Both the position numbers and the translations under genes were made by a program. Under the pieces are notes generated by a model. It did no database searches. It saw nothing but the letters and a program-made list of their open reading frames with translations, and was not told the origin of the DNA. From Streptomyces sp. NA02950 (GTDB lineage: Bacteria; Actinomycetota; Actinomycetes; Streptomycetales; Streptomycetaceae), in assembly GCF_013364155.1 (NCBI RefSeq), contig NZ_CP054916.1:2107001-2171000 (forward strand): DNA of 64,000 nt, written 5' to 3'. Shown here in pieces: positions 51,558 through 60,399 of the stretch (position 1 is the first letter of the stretch; each line of letters opens with the position of its first letter).

Positions 51558-52523
51558 ATGACCGAGTACGGCTACTTCCTGGCCGCCGAAGAACACGGAC
51601 CCGCCGCACTCGTCGACCAGGCACGCATGGCGGAGCAGGCCGGATTCAGCGCCCTGTGGATCTCCGACCACTTCCACCCCTGGACCGGGACCCAGGGCCA
51701 GAGCCCCTTCGTCTGGTCGGTCATCGGCGCCCTGGCGCAGGCCACCAGCCTCCCCGTGCAGACCGCGGCCACCTGCCCCACCATCCGGATCCACCCCGCC
51801 GTCGTCGCACAGGCAGCGGCGACCAGCGCGGTGCTGCTGGAGGGCCGGTTCCGGCTGGGGGTGGGCAGCGGGGAGGCGCTCAACGAGCATGTGCCGGGCG
51901 GCCCGTGGCCCCAGGCGTCGATCCGGCTGGAGATGCTCGAGGAAGCCGTCTCGGTGATGCGCCGGCTCCTCGAGGGGGACGAGGTGAGCCACCACGGCAA
52001 GCACTACACCGTGGAGAACGCCCGGCTGTACACGCTGCCCGAGGAGCCGGTGCCCATCGACATCGCCGCCTCCGGCCCGGCCGCCGCCGAGCTGGCCGGA
52101 CGGGTCGGCGACGGCTTCATCACCATGGTCCCGGACGCGGAGATGGTGGCGCGGTTCCGGCGCGGCAGCGGCGCGAGCGGCAACTCCAAACCCGTGCGCG
52201 GCGGACTCAAGGTGTGCTGGGGCACGGACTCCTACGAGACGCTGCGCACCGCCCACCGGCTGTGGCCGAACCTGGCGCTGCCCGGGGAGCTCGCCCAACT
52301 GCTGCCCACCCCGGCCCATTTCGAGCGGGCCGCCGAGCTGGTCACCCCCGAACATCTGGCGGCCCGGGTGACCTGCGGCGACGATCCCGAAGCGCACACC
52401 CGCGCGCTCGCCGCGTACGCCGAGGCCGGTTTCGACACCGTCTTCATCAACCAGATCGGCCCCGACCAGCGCGGCTTCTTCGACTTCTACCGCACCAAAG
52501 TGCTGCCGCAGCTGCCGGGTTGA
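51558..52523 (+). CDS. F420-dependent LLM-class oxidoreductase (TIGR03557-like)
   Basis: 321-residue luciferase-like flavin/F420 oxidoreductase of the G6PDH-like TIGR03557 branch: YGYFLAAEEHGPAALVDQARMAEQAGFSALWISDHFHPW, ATSLPVQTAATCPTIRIHPAVVAQAAAT, GRFRLGVGSGEALNEHVPGG, HYTVENARLYTLPE, DIAASGPAAAELAGRVGDGFIT, and the final TVFINQIGPDQRGFFDFY. It probably uses F420H2 for redox protection. ATG 51558 follows GAGGAGG. It lies 4 nt upstream of the ThDP enzyme and is likely co-transcribed. Confidence 0.9.
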   Translation: MTEYGYFLAAEEHGPAALVDQARMAEQAGFSALWISDHFHPWTGTQGQSPFVWSVIGALAQATSLPVQTAATCPTIRIHPAVVAQAAATSAVLLEGRFRLGVGSGEALNEHVPGGPWPQASIRLEMLEEAVSVMRRLLEGDEVSHHGKHYTVENARLYTLPEEPVPIDIAASGPAAAELAGRVGDGFITMVPDAEMVARFRRGSGASGNSKPVRGGLKVCWGTDSYETLRTAHRLWPNLALPGELAQLLPTPAHFERAAELVTPEHLAARVTCGDDPEAHTRALAAYAEAGFDTVFINQIGPDQRGFFDFYRTKVLPQLPG

Positions 52524-52527
52524 GGCC

Positions 52528-54363
52528 ATGACCAGCACCGTGGCCGACCAACTCCTCGCCCGGCTCGGTGAGTGGGGCGTACGGCATGTCTTCGGCTGCT
52601 CCGGCGAGGGCATCGGCGGACTGCTCGCGGCCTGGGAGCGGGCGGAGCACGAACCGCGGTTCATCCGGTCCCGGCACGAGGAGATGTCCGCCCTCGAGGC
52701 CGTGGGCTACGCCAAGTTCAGCGGGCGGCTCGGGGTGTGCGCGGCCGCCTCGGGCCCCGGTGCGATCCACCTCCTCAACGGGCTGTACGACGCCAAGCTG
52801 GACCATGTCCCGGTGGTGGCGCTGGTCGGGCAGGCCCACCGCAGCGCGATGGGCGGCTCGTACCCGCGGGAGGTGGATCTGCACAGCCTGTTCAAGGACG
52901 CCGCCGCCGGCTTCCTGGAGACCGTGACCGTCCCCGAGCAGCTGCCCAACGTCCTGGACCGGGCGATCCGCACCGCCTACGCCCGCCGCGCCCCCACCGC
53001 CGTGCTCGTCCCGGCCGATGTGCAGGAGCTGGAGTACACCCCGCCCGCCCAGGAGTTCGGGAAGGTGCCCTCCAGCCTGGACCGCAGCGGCTGGTCGGCG
53101 GTGCCGTCCACCGCCGCGCTGGAGCGGGCCGCCGATGTGCTCAACGCGGGCGACAGGGTGGCCGTGCTGATCGGCCGGGGCGCCGCCCGGGCGGGCGCCG
53201 AGGTCCGGCAACTGGCCGAACGGATCGGCGCGGGCGTGGCCAAGGCCCTGCTCGGCCTGGACGCGCTCAGCGATGAACTCCCCTATGTCACCGGGCCGAT
53301 CGGGATGCTGGGCACCCGCCCCTCCTACGAGCTGATGAGGGACTGCGACACCCTGCTGACCATCGGCTCCAGCTTTCCGTACGCCCAGTTCCTCCCCGCG
53401 TTCGGCACGGTGCGGGCGGTTCAGATCGATCTCGACCCCCATATGATCGGGCTGCGCTATCCGTACGAGGTCAATCTGGTCGGTGATGCCCGGGAGACCC
53501 TGCTGCGGCTGCTGCCCCTGCTGCACCGCACCGAGTCCCGCGACTGGCAGGAAGAGATCATCGTGGGCGTCCAGCGGTGGCGCCGGGCGATGGCACACCG
53601 TGCCGCGCCGGCCGCCGGTGCCCTCAACCCCGAGTACGTGGCCCACTGCCTGGATCCGCTGCTGCCCCCGGATGCCCTCGTCACCTGCGACTCCGGCGCC
53701 GTCACCCACTGGTACGCGCGCCATCTGCGGATGCGCGGCGAGCTGCGCACCTCGCTGTCGGGCACCCTCGCCACGGCGGGCTGCGCCGTCCCGTACGCGA
53801 TCGGGGCGAAGTTCGCCCGGCCCGATCGGCCGGTGGTGGCCCTGGTCGGGGACGGCGCGATGCGGACGAACGGCATGGCCGAGCTGATCACGGCGGCCGC
53901 GTACCGCGACGCCTGGGAGAACCCGCGGCTGGTGATCGGCGTCTGGCACCACCAGGACCTGGACCTGATGACCGGGGAGGGGTGCGCGACGGACGGCGGG
54001 CCCCGCTTCCCGCCCCCTCAGGAGGCGCTCCCCGAGGTGCCCTACGCGCGGTTCGCCGAGTCCCTCGGGCTGACCGGGATCCGGGTGGCGGAGTCCGCAC
54101 ACGTCGAACCGGCGTGGCGCGAGGCGCTGGGCACGGACGGCCCGGTGGTCGTGGAGTTCCTCACCGACCCCGGGGCACCGCTGATCCCGCCGGACGCCTC
54201 CTGGGAACGGCTGGAGGCCCCGGTGGAGCCGGACGACACGGGCGAGCCGGACGGGGCGGCGGCCGCGGTCCGCCCGGGGATCAGGGCCAGGGCGCGGGAG
54301 TTCCTGCCGCACCGCGGCCATCGCCCGGACCGCGGTACAACACCCGAGGGGGACGGCACATGA
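52528..54363 (+). CDS. thiamine diphosphate enzyme, pyruvate oxidase/acetolactate synthase-like
   Basis: 611 residues with the three-domain ThDP layout. The Pyr domain has the catalytic Glu in FIRSRHEEMSALEAVGYA and the helix GVCAAASGPGAIHLLNGLYDAKLDHVPVVALVGQ. A central FAD/nucleotide-like domain follows (RVAVLIGRGAARAGAEV). The PP domain has the ThDP motif VALVGDGAMRTNGMAELITAA...VIGVWHHQDLD, in place of the typical VVLNN. It resembles PoxB-type pyruvate dehydrogenase/oxidase. Such enzymes may produce acetate and, with oxygen, peroxide, which fits the nearby catalase. Confidence 0.88.
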   Translation: MTSTVADQLLARLGEWGVRHVFGCSGEGIGGLLAAWERAEHEPRFIRSRHEEMSALEAVGYAKFSGRLGVCAAASGPGAIHLLNGLYDAKLDHVPVVALVGQAHRSAMGGSYPREVDLHSLFKDAAAGFLETVTVPEQLPNVLDRAIRTAYARRAPTAVLVPADVQELEYTPPAQEFGKVPSSLDRSGWSAVPSTAALERAADVLNAGDRVAVLIGRGAARAGAEVRQLAERIGAGVAKALLGLDALSDELPYVTGPIGMLGTRPSYELMRDCDTLLTIGSSFPYAQFLPAFGTVRAVQIDLDPHMIGLRYPYEVNLVGDARETLLRLLPLLHRTESRDWQEEIIVGVQRWRRAMAHRAAPAAGALNPEYVAHCLDPLLPPDALVTCDSGAVTHWYARHLRMRGELRTSLSGTLATAGCAVPYAIGAKFARPDRPVVALVGDGAMRTNGMAELITAAAYRDAWENPRLVIGVWHHQDLDLMTGEGCATDGGPRFPPPQEALPEVPYARFAESLGLTGIRVAESAHVEPAWREALGTDGPVVVEFLTDPGAPLIPPDASWERLEAPVEPDDTGEPDGAAAAVRPGIRARAREFLPHRGHRPDRGTTPEGDGT

Positions 54364-54394
54364 CGGCGTGTGCACCGCGAAGGGCGCCCGAGGC

Positions 54395-55498
54395 ATGACG
54401 GCCGACCGGCTGATCGACCGGCTCGATGTCACGGCGTACACCGTGCCGACCGAGGCCCCCGAGGCGGACGCCGGACTCGCCTGGCACGAGACCACCGTGG
54501 TGGTGGTGGAGGCCCGTAGCGGGCGGACCACCGGCCTCGGCTGGACCTACGCGCCCGCCGACGCCGGGTCACTGGTGGGCGATCTGCTGCGGACCGCCGT
54601 CCTCGGCCGCTCCCCGCTGGACATCGCGGGGGCGTACCAGGCCATGGGCCACGCCGCGCACACCGCGGGCCGCCCCGGGCTGGTCGCCCGCGCCGTCTCC
54701 GCGGTGGACATCGCGCTGTGGGACCTCAAGGCGCGGCTGCTGGGGCTGCCGCTGGTCCGGCTGATCGGCGCGGTGCGCGAGACGGTGCCCGTCTACGCCT
54801 CCGGTGGCTTCCTCACGTACCACGACACCCATCTGGCCGGCCAACTCAGCGGCTGGGTGCACGGCCAGGGCATCGAGCGCGTCAAGATCAAGGTCGGTGA
54901 GGCGCGCGGGCGGGACGTGGAACGCGATCTGACCCGGGTCGGGCACGCCAGGGACGCCATCGGCCCGCATGCCGAGCTGTACGTGGACGCCGGCGGTGCG
55001 TACACCCGCAAGCAGGCGGTGCGGGTGGGCCATGCCGCGGCCGAGCGCGGGGTGGGCTGGTTCGAGGAGCCGGTCCCCGCCGAGGACCTGGAGGGGCTGC
55101 GGATCGTCCGCGACCTGGTGGTCTGCGATGTGGCGGCGGGCGCCCAGGGCTCGGTACTGCCGGACTTCGCCCGGCTGACCCCGGTGGTGGACTGCCTCCA
55201 GGCCAACGCCACCCGCTGCGGCGGGCTCACCGTCTGGCTGCGCGCCGCGGCCCTCGCCGAGGCCGTGGGCCTGGAGATCTCCGGCCAGGGCGCACCCCAC
55301 GCCCATGCCCACGTGGCCGCGTGCGTGCCCAATCTGCGCCACCTAGAATGGTTCCACGATCATGCGCGTATCGAGTCCACGCTGTTCGCGGGCGCCCTGG
55401 ACCCGAGCGGCGGGTCGGTGCGGCCGGGCGCGAGCGGCGAACCGGGACACGGGCTGAGCTTCCGGCACCGGATCGCCGCGCCGTATCGCGTTTTGTGA
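54395..55498 (+). CDS. enolase-superfamily (mandelate racemase-like) protein with an altered metal site
   Basis: 367 residues. A capping domain (LDVTAYTVPTEAPEADAGLAWHETTVVVVEA) precedes the barrel, which has the K-x-K base motif ERVKIKVGE, first metal ligand ELYVDAGGAY, second GWFEEPV, and the His in GQGAPHAHAHVAACV. At the third ligand, where relatives read AAGEYG, this protein reads AAGAQG, so Glu is replaced by Ala. Activity as a racemase or dehydratase is therefore uncertain. ATG 54395; the upstream ATG 54368 is possible. It follows the ThDP gene by about 30 nt. Confidence 0.82.
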   Translation: MTADRLIDRLDVTAYTVPTEAPEADAGLAWHETTVVVVEARSGRTTGLGWTYAPADAGSLVGDLLRTAVLGRSPLDIAGAYQAMGHAAHTAGRPGLVARAVSAVDIALWDLKARLLGLPLVRLIGAVRETVPVYASGGFLTYHDTHLAGQLSGWVHGQGIERVKIKVGEARGRDVERDLTRVGHARDAIGPHAELYVDAGGAYTRKQAVRVGHAAAERGVGWFEEPVPAEDLEGLRIVRDLVVCDVAAGAQGSVLPDFARLTPVVDCLQANATRCGGLTVWLRAAALAEAVGLEISGQGAPHAHAHVAACVPNLRHLEWFHDHARIESTLFAGALDPSGGSVRPGASGEPGHGLSFRHRIAAPYRVL

Positions 55499-55552
55499 CC
55501 ACGCCGCCGCCCGGGCCGGTGATCACACCCTCGCACGCATCCGGTCTTACCG

Positions 55553-55578
55553 GTTTCGCCCCCTGCTCCGCTGGCTAC
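55553..55578 (+). promoter_or_regulatory. SigB-type promoter upstream of the DJ-1/catalase genes
   Basis: GTTTCG and GGCTAC are spaced 14 nt apart, close to the Streptomyces SigB-group consensus (GNNT, 14-16 nt, GGGTAC/T), about 45 bp before the DJ-1 start. It fits a stress-induced DJ-1-katE operon. Not tested. Confidence 0.5.
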
Positions 55579-55623
55579 CCGCTCGGCCGGACGCATGGAT
55601 TCCGAGCGAAGGACGTGACACCC

Positions 55624-56172
55624 ATGAAGGTCGCCTTTCTCGTCGCCCCGGAGGGCACCGAGCAGGTCGAACTCACCGATCCCTGGCAGGCGGTACGCGA
55701 CGCCGGCGGTACGCCCCGGCTGGTCTCCACCAAGCCCGGCCGGGTGCAGGCGTTCCACCACCTCGACAAGGCGGACACCTTCGAGGTCGACCAGGTGGTG
55801 AAGGACGCGACGGCCGAGGAGTACGACGGGCTCGTCCTGCCCGGCGGGGTGGCCAACCCCGATCTGCTGCGGCTGGACGACAAGGCCGTGGCCTTCATCA
55901 AGGGCTTCTTCGACGCGGGCAAACCGGTGGCAGCCATCTGTCACGCCCCCTGGACGCTGGTGGAGGCGGACGTGGTGCGCGGCCGTACCCTCACCTCCTG
56001 GCCGAGCCTGCGCACCGATATCACCAACGCGGGCGGGACCTGGGTGAACGAGCAGGTCAGCATCTGCGCCGATGGCCCCAACACACTGATCACCAGCCGT
56101 AAGCCGGACGACCTCAAGGCGTTCGACGAGGCGTTCCTGGAGGAGTTCGCGAAGAAGGGAGCCTCACCATGA
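55624..56172 (+). CDS. DJ-1/PfpI-family protein
   Basis: 182-residue PfpI/YhbO-type protein: KVAFLVAPEGTEQVELTDPWQAVRDAGG, YDGLVLPGGVANPDLLR and the nucleophile elbow PVAAICHAPWTLVEADVVRGRTLTSWPSLRTDI with the reactive Cys. PfpI/YhbO proteins act in stress resistance as chaperone, glyoxalase or deglycase; the last two are debated. ATG 55624. Its stop overlaps the catalase ATG (ATGA), so the two are co-translated. Confidence 0.92.
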   Translation: MKVAFLVAPEGTEQVELTDPWQAVRDAGGTPRLVSTKPGRVQAFHHLDKADTFEVDQVVKDATAEEYDGLVLPGGVANPDLLRLDDKAVAFIKGFFDAGKPVAAICHAPWTLVEADVVRGRTLTSWPSLRTDITNAGGTWVNEQVSICADGPNTLITSRKPDDLKAFDEAFLEEFAKKGASP

Positions 56173-58268
56173 CGGACGACCGGAAGGAACGGCAGCGTGA
56201 GGCGTACCGGGCCGCCGACCCCGCCGAGGGTCCGCTGACCACCGACCAGGGCGTGGCGGTCGACCACACCGATGACTCGCTGTCGGCGGGTGAACGCGGC
56301 CCGACGCTGATGGAGGACTTCCACTTCCGCGAAAAAATGATGCACTTCGACCACGAGCGGATCCCGGAGCGGGTGGTGCACGCCCGGGGCGCGGGAGCGT
56401 ACGGCTACTTCGAACCGTACGAGTCCTGCGCGGAGTTCACCCGGGCCGCCTTCCTCCAGGACCCGTCCGTGCGCACCCCGGTCTTCGTACGGTTCTCCAC
56501 CGTGCAGGGGCCGCGCGGATCGGCGGACACCGTCCGCGACGTCCGGGGCTTCGCGACGAAGTTCTACACCTCGGAGGGCAACTACGATCTCGTCGGCAAC
56601 AACATGCCGGTCTTCTTCATCCAGGACGGCATCAAGTTCCCCGACTTCGTGCACGCGCTCAAACCCGAACCGCAGAACGAGATGCCCACCGGCGCGTCCG
56701 CCCATGACACGCTGTGGGACTTCGTCTCGCTCCAGCCCGAGACCATGCACATGATGATGTGGCTGATGTCGGACCGGGCGATCCCGCGCAGCTACCGCAT
56801 GATGCAGGGGTTTGGGGTGCACACGTTCCGCTTCGTGGACGCGCGCGGCAAGGGCACCTTCGTCAAGTTCCACTGGAAGCCCAAGCTGGGTGTGCACTCG
56901 CTGGTGTGGGACGAGGCCCAGGAGTGCCAGGGCCGGGACCCGGACTTCAACCGGCGCGATCTGTGGCTGGCGATCGAGGCGGGCGAGTACCCGGAGTACG
57001 AGCTGGGCGTCCAACTGGTGCCGGAGGAGGACGAGTTCAGCTTCGACTTCGATCTGCTCGACGCCACGAAGATCATTCCGGAGGAGCAGGTGCCGGTGCG
57101 GCCGATCGGCCGGATGGTGCTGGACCGCAATCCGCACAACTTCTTCGCCGAGACCGAGCAGGTCGCCTTCCACACCGCGAACGTGGTGCCCGGGATCGAC
57201 TTCACCAACGACCCGCTGCTCCAGGCCCGCAACTTCTCCTACCTGGACACCCAGCTGATCCGGCTGGGCGGCCCCAACTTCGCCCAGCTCCCGGTCAACC
57301 AGCCGGTCGCCCCGGTCCGTACCAACCAGCGCGACGGCTATCACCAGACCGCGATCCACACCGGCACCAACTACTCCCCCAACTCGCTGGGCGGCGGCTG
57401 CCCGGCCATCGCCGGGCCGGACGGCTACGCCTTCTCCCACTACGCGGAGCGGGTCGACGGCGCCAAGATCCGCAAGCGCAGCGCCAGCTTCCAGGACCAC
57501 TACAGCCAGGCGGCGCTGTTCTGGAACAGCATGAGCGACTGGGAGCGTCGGCATATCGTCGATGCCTTCCGCTTCGAGCTGGGCAAGGTCGGGACGGTGG
57601 AGATCCGGGAACGGACGGTCGGCGAGCTGGCGCATATCGACTACAGCCTGGCCACCTCGGTCGCCGAGGGCATCGGGGTCGCCATGCCGGACCCCGGCGG
57701 GAACGACCACAAGCCGGTGGCCTCCCCCGCGCTCAGCCTGGACAATCTGCGCGGGGACCACTCGATCCGCACCCGCATGATCGCGGTGCTGGTCACCGAC
57801 GGGGTGGACACCACCCAGCTCGGGCAGGCGAAGGAGGCGCTGTCCGCACAGGGCGCCGTGGTGGAGGCCCTGGCCTCGCACGACGGCACGGTGCGGGGCA
57901 GTGACGGCAACGGCTGTCCGGTGGACCGTGCGCTGCCGACCGTCGCCTCGGTGCTCTACGACGCGGTGCTGCTGCCCGGCGGCCCGGCCGGGACCCCGGA
58001 CCTGTCGTCCGACAGCACGGCGATGCGGTTCGTCCGGGACGCCTACCGGCACGGCAAGCCGATCGGCGCGCTGGGCTCGGGCGTGGGGATCCTTGCGGCG
58101 CTGGAGCCGGAGGGACTGCATATCGCCTCGGGCCACGGCCATGTGTGCGCGGACCGCGGGGTGGTCACGGACACCACGACGGGTGCGGCGAGCGAGGAGT
58201 TCACCCGGGTCTTCGCCGAGGCCGTCGCCGGTCACCGCTACTGGGACCGGCCCCCGGTGCGCTGCTGA
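56169..58268 (+). CDS. katE: large-subunit catalase (HPII type) with C-terminal DJ-1-like domain
   Basis: 699-residue heme catalase. The core has the catalytic His in [22 protein letters not shown], Asn in [16 protein letters not shown] and the heme Tyr motif [18 protein letters not shown]. The C-terminal about 150 residues form the extra flavodoxin/DJ-1-like domain of large catalases ([57 protein letters not shown]), which lacks the Cys nucleophile. It removes hydrogen peroxide. It ends at a strong terminator. Confidence 0.96.
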   Translation: MTDDRKERQREAYRAADPAEGPLTTDQGVAVDHTDDSLSAGERGPTLMEDFHFREKMMHFDHERIPERVVHARGAGAYGYFEPYESCAEFTRAAFLQDPSVRTPVFVRFSTVQGPRGSADTVRDVRGFATKFYTSEGNYDLVGNNMPVFFIQDGIKFPDFVHALKPEPQNEMPTGASAHDTLWDFVSLQPETMHMMMWLMSDRAIPRSYRMMQGFGVHTFRFVDARGKGTFVKFHWKPKLGVHSLVWDEAQECQGRDPDFNRRDLWLAIEAGEYPEYELGVQLVPEEDEFSFDFDLLDATKIIPEEQVPVRPIGRMVLDRNPHNFFAETEQVAFHTANVVPGIDFTNDPLLQARNFSYLDTQLIRLGGPNFAQLPVNQPVAPVRTNQRDGYHQTAIHTGTNYSPNSLGGGCPAIAGPDGYAFSHYAERVDGAKIRKRSASFQDHYSQAALFWNSMSDWERRHIVDAFRFELGKVGTVEIRERTVGELAHIDYSLATSVAEGIGVAMPDPGGNDHKPVASPALSLDNLRGDHSIRTRMIAVLVTDGVDTTQLGQAKEALSAQGAVVEALASHDGTVRGSDGNGCPVDRALPTVASVLYDAVLLPGGPAGTPDLSSDSTAMRFVRDAYRHGKPIGALGSGVGILAALEPEGLHIASGHGHVCADRGVVTDTTTGAASEEFTRVFAEAVAGHRYWDRPPVRC

Positions 58269-58283
58269 GCCACGGCGGCGTCA

Positions 58284-58317
58284 CCCCGAACCACGGCGGC
58301 GTCGCCGTGGTTCGGGG
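58284..58317 (+). terminator. hairpin terminator after katE
   Basis: A 15-bp perfect stem (CCCCGAACCACGGCG pairing with CGCCGTGGTTCGGGG) with a GCGT loop, starting 16 bp after the stop codon. Confidence 0.88.
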
Positions 58318-58353
58318 AACCGCGCGCTGGGCTTTCCCGCGGGGCGCTCGCGC

Positions 58354-58929
58354 TCAGGCCTCGCGGCCGAGGAGCGCGAGCAGTTTGGTCTGCGCGTCGG
58401 CGCCGGGCGGGGGTTCCACCGGGGCGGCGAACAGACCGCTCTCCTCCAGGTCGACGGCGTACGGTGCGACCTCGCGCACCGAGAAGTCGACCAGCGGCTT
58501 CGGGATCCGCTCGTCCGCGCCGATGGCCCGGGACAGATCCCAGGCGTGCACGGCCGCGTCCGCCGTCATCTGGGCGCAGTAGTGCGCGGCCGGGGTCTCG
58601 CCGAAGGAGAGGTCCACCGTCCGGTCGAGGGCACCGGGCTCACGGAAGGCCTCGCGGGCCTCGGCCGCCACCGCGTCCCAGGTGGCGACGGGGTCGTCGC
58701 CCAGCAGATCGCCCTCCAGGGCGTCGCCCTGATCGGCCAGGTTCGACCCCTCCCGTACCAGCGGCGGCACCCACATCTGCTCCACCGCCAGGTGGTTCAC
58801 CAGGTCACGTACGGTCCACTCGGTGCAGGGCGTCGGGGCGTCCCACTGATCGGGGGCGATCGTGTGCACCCGCTCGGTGAAGAGCTCCAGCGCCTCGGCG
58901 TACCGGGCCAGCAGCGGTTGATCAGCCAT
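58354..58929 (-). CDS. TIGR03086/DinB-like metal-binding protein
   Basis: 191-residue member of the maleylpyruvate isomerase/mycothiol-dependent (DinB-like) superfamily, TIGR03086 branch: LARYAEALELFTERVHTIAPDQWDAPTPCTEWTVRDLVNHLAVEQMWVPPLV, AWDAVAAEAREAFREPGALDRTVDL, and ADAAVHAWDLSRAIGADERIPKPLVDF. The His residues in NHL and VHAWD are the usual metal ligands. It may be a mycothiol-linked transferase. ATG 58929 has GAGGGAG upstream. Confidence 0.88.
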   Translation of the reverse strand: MADQPLLARYAEALELFTERVHTIAPDQWDAPTPCTEWTVRDLVNHLAVEQMWVPPLVREGSNLADQGDALEGDLLGDDPVATWDAVAAEAREAFREPGALDRTVDLSFGETPAAHYCAQMTADAAVHAWDLSRAIGADERIPKPLVDFSVREVAPYAVDLEESGLFAAPVEPPPGADAQTKLLALLGREA

Positions 58930-58962
58930 GGTGCTCCCTCATCGTGCCGTCCCCGGCGGCCG

Positions 58963-59451
58963 TCAGCCCCGGTGGGGCGGGCCCGGTGGTTCGGCGGGCG
59001 GCTCGGGCGGCGTCGGAGGGGCCGGCGGTGCCGACGGGGCGGTGGGAGGGGGCGGCGCGGCGGGATCCTTCGGGGTCTGCGGGGACCCGGCGGGCCGGTG
59101 CGCATGCGGCGGCCGCCCTGCGGAGTTCTTGAGCACCGCGGCCAGCACCATCAGCAGCGCGCCGACGATCAGCGCCGCCGCCCACCCCGGCATCGCGAGG
59201 GCGAACAGCAGAACCAGAAACGCGCTGAAAACACCCCCTGCGTAGAACGCGATCGCCGCCGCCCCGCACCACAGGCGGGCGGTACGGCTCCGGGACTGCT
59301 CGCGCAGTTCGTCCCGCAGCTCGTCGCGTACGACGCGCAGCTCCTTGCGGACTTCTTCGCGGACGATCCGGGCGACCGGCTCGGACAGCTCACCGGCCGG
59401 CGGCACTCCCCCGGGGTCGCCCGCTCTCGGATAGGCCGATTTGTCAGTCAT
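58963..59451 (-). CDS. small membrane protein, holin-like, with Pro-rich tail
   Basis: 162 residues. A charged helical segment (EPVARIVREEVRKELRVVRDELRDELREQSRSRTARL) precedes two transmembrane helices (CGAAAIAFYAGGVFSAFLVLLFALAM; AAALIVGALLMVLAAVLKNS). A C-terminal Pro/Ala-rich tail of about 50 residues follows. It resembles phage holin family/DUF1469 membrane proteins. The function is unknown. ATG 59451; the frame is open to 59487. It lies upstream of the DinB-like gene on the same strand. Confidence 0.75.
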   Translation of the reverse strand: MTDKSAYPRAGDPGGVPPAGELSEPVARIVREEVRKELRVVRDELRDELREQSRSRTARLWCGAAAIAFYAGGVFSAFLVLLFALAMPGWAAALIVGALLMVLAAVLKNSAGRPPHAHRPAGSPQTPKDPAAPPPPTAPSAPPAPPTPPEPPAEPPGPPHRG

Positions 59452-59813
59452 GCGCGCCGGGTACCCCTGGGCCGGGACCGCTAACACCGGGCCGGGCGCC
59501 CGCCGCGCGCACAGGGCCGCGGCACCGGACGCGGGCCCCTGATTTCCCGCGTCCGGCGCCGCTCCTCACTCCCTGCGGGCCGCTCGGCCGATCTCCGGGT
59601 CCCCCGCCCGGCAGCGGCCAAACCTGCCGCGAACAGGGATCACATCCGATCGGGAGAACCTCGTGTCGATGGCGCCGGGGCGGGTACGCAAGGGGCACGG
59701 CGGGACGAACGAAAGCGGTCGTACCGCTTGAACGGGGGCATAAACGGAGTGATCGGACCTCAGGGCCATCGACCAGCCCGAGGTGAAACGGACCCGCCAG
59801 GAAGGGGACCGAC
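59452..59813. other. 362-bp divergent region with hairpin and candidate SigB-type promoter
   Basis: No gene is supported. The arms 59521-59535 and 59546-59560 form a 15-bp stem with one mismatch, terminator-like although both flanking genes point away from it. GTGT (59663-59666) and GGGTAC (59682-59687), 15 nt apart, resemble a SigB-type promoter toward the DUF2795 gene. An inverted repeat AAGCGGT...ACCGCTT lies near 59712-59728. Confidence 0.5.
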
Positions 59814-60197
59814 ATGCAGCGAGGCAGCAACCGGGTGAGCGTCCGCAGGGACGACGAAATGAAGCACGAGCTCCAGGGCCTGATCCGCTCCGGGCACCCC
59901 ACGCGGGTGGAGGAATGGCACGACCCGGAGCCCGCCGCCGACGACGACCCGGCGGTCATGACCGGACCGGTACCCTCCCCCGGGACCGGCGGCGAGGCGG
60001 AGGCCGTGCGGTTCGAGTTCGCCCGGCGTCTGGGACGTACGACGTTCCCCGCGGAGCGCGGCACCGTGCTGAACACGCTGCGTGAGCGGCACGCCCCGGA
60101 CCAGCTGATCGCCCTCGCCGAGGAGCTGCCCTCGGACCGCACGTACCACACGGTCGGGGAGGTGGTCTCGGCACTCGGGCTGCACCCCGGGGCGTAG
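59814..60197 (+). CDS. DUF2795 protein
   Basis: 127-residue protein. The N-terminus is polar and probably disordered (DEMKHELQGLIRSGHPTRVEEWHDPEPAADDD). The C-terminal about 65 residues form the DUF2795 domain (RFEFARRLGRTTFPAERGTVLNTLRERHAPDQLIALAEELPSDRTYHTVGEVVSALG). The function is unknown; members are often stress-associated in Streptomyces. ATG 59814 follows GGAAGGGG. A SigB-type promoter candidate lies about 125 bp upstream. Confidence 0.88.
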   Translation: MQRGSNRVSVRRDDEMKHELQGLIRSGHPTRVEEWHDPEPAADDDPAVMTGPVPSPGTGGEAEAVRFEFARRLGRTTFPAERGTVLNTLRERHAPDQLIALAEELPSDRTYHTVGEVVSALGLHPGA

Positions 60198-60284
60198 CGC
60201 CGCGGAACGAGCCCGGAGGAACCATCGGACAAGGGGAGGGGCGATCGCCCCTCCCCACGTTCGCGCGTCTTCTCACATACCGCT

Positions 60285-60304
60285 GTCTCATCACATAGTG
60301 AGAC
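60285..60304. promoter_or_regulatory. inverted repeat upstream of the methyltransferase gene
   Basis: GTCTCA-TCACATAG-TGAGAC is a 6-8-6 inverted repeat in the 200-bp gap before the methyltransferase. A related TCTCACATA half-site occurs just upstream at 60271-60279. It is a likely repressor site; the regulator is unknown. Confidence 0.45.
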
Positions 60305-60399
60305 GTCACTCTCGCGATACGAGATGCGGTCGTAGAGTGGGGACCGCTTCGGCCGAGGGCCGAAGCGTCAACCTCGAGGGCTCGAAGAGGAGTTCCGTC

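Noticed and set aside
55941..58235. 764-codon minus-strand frame
   Set aside because: It is the antisense shadow of the catalase gene.
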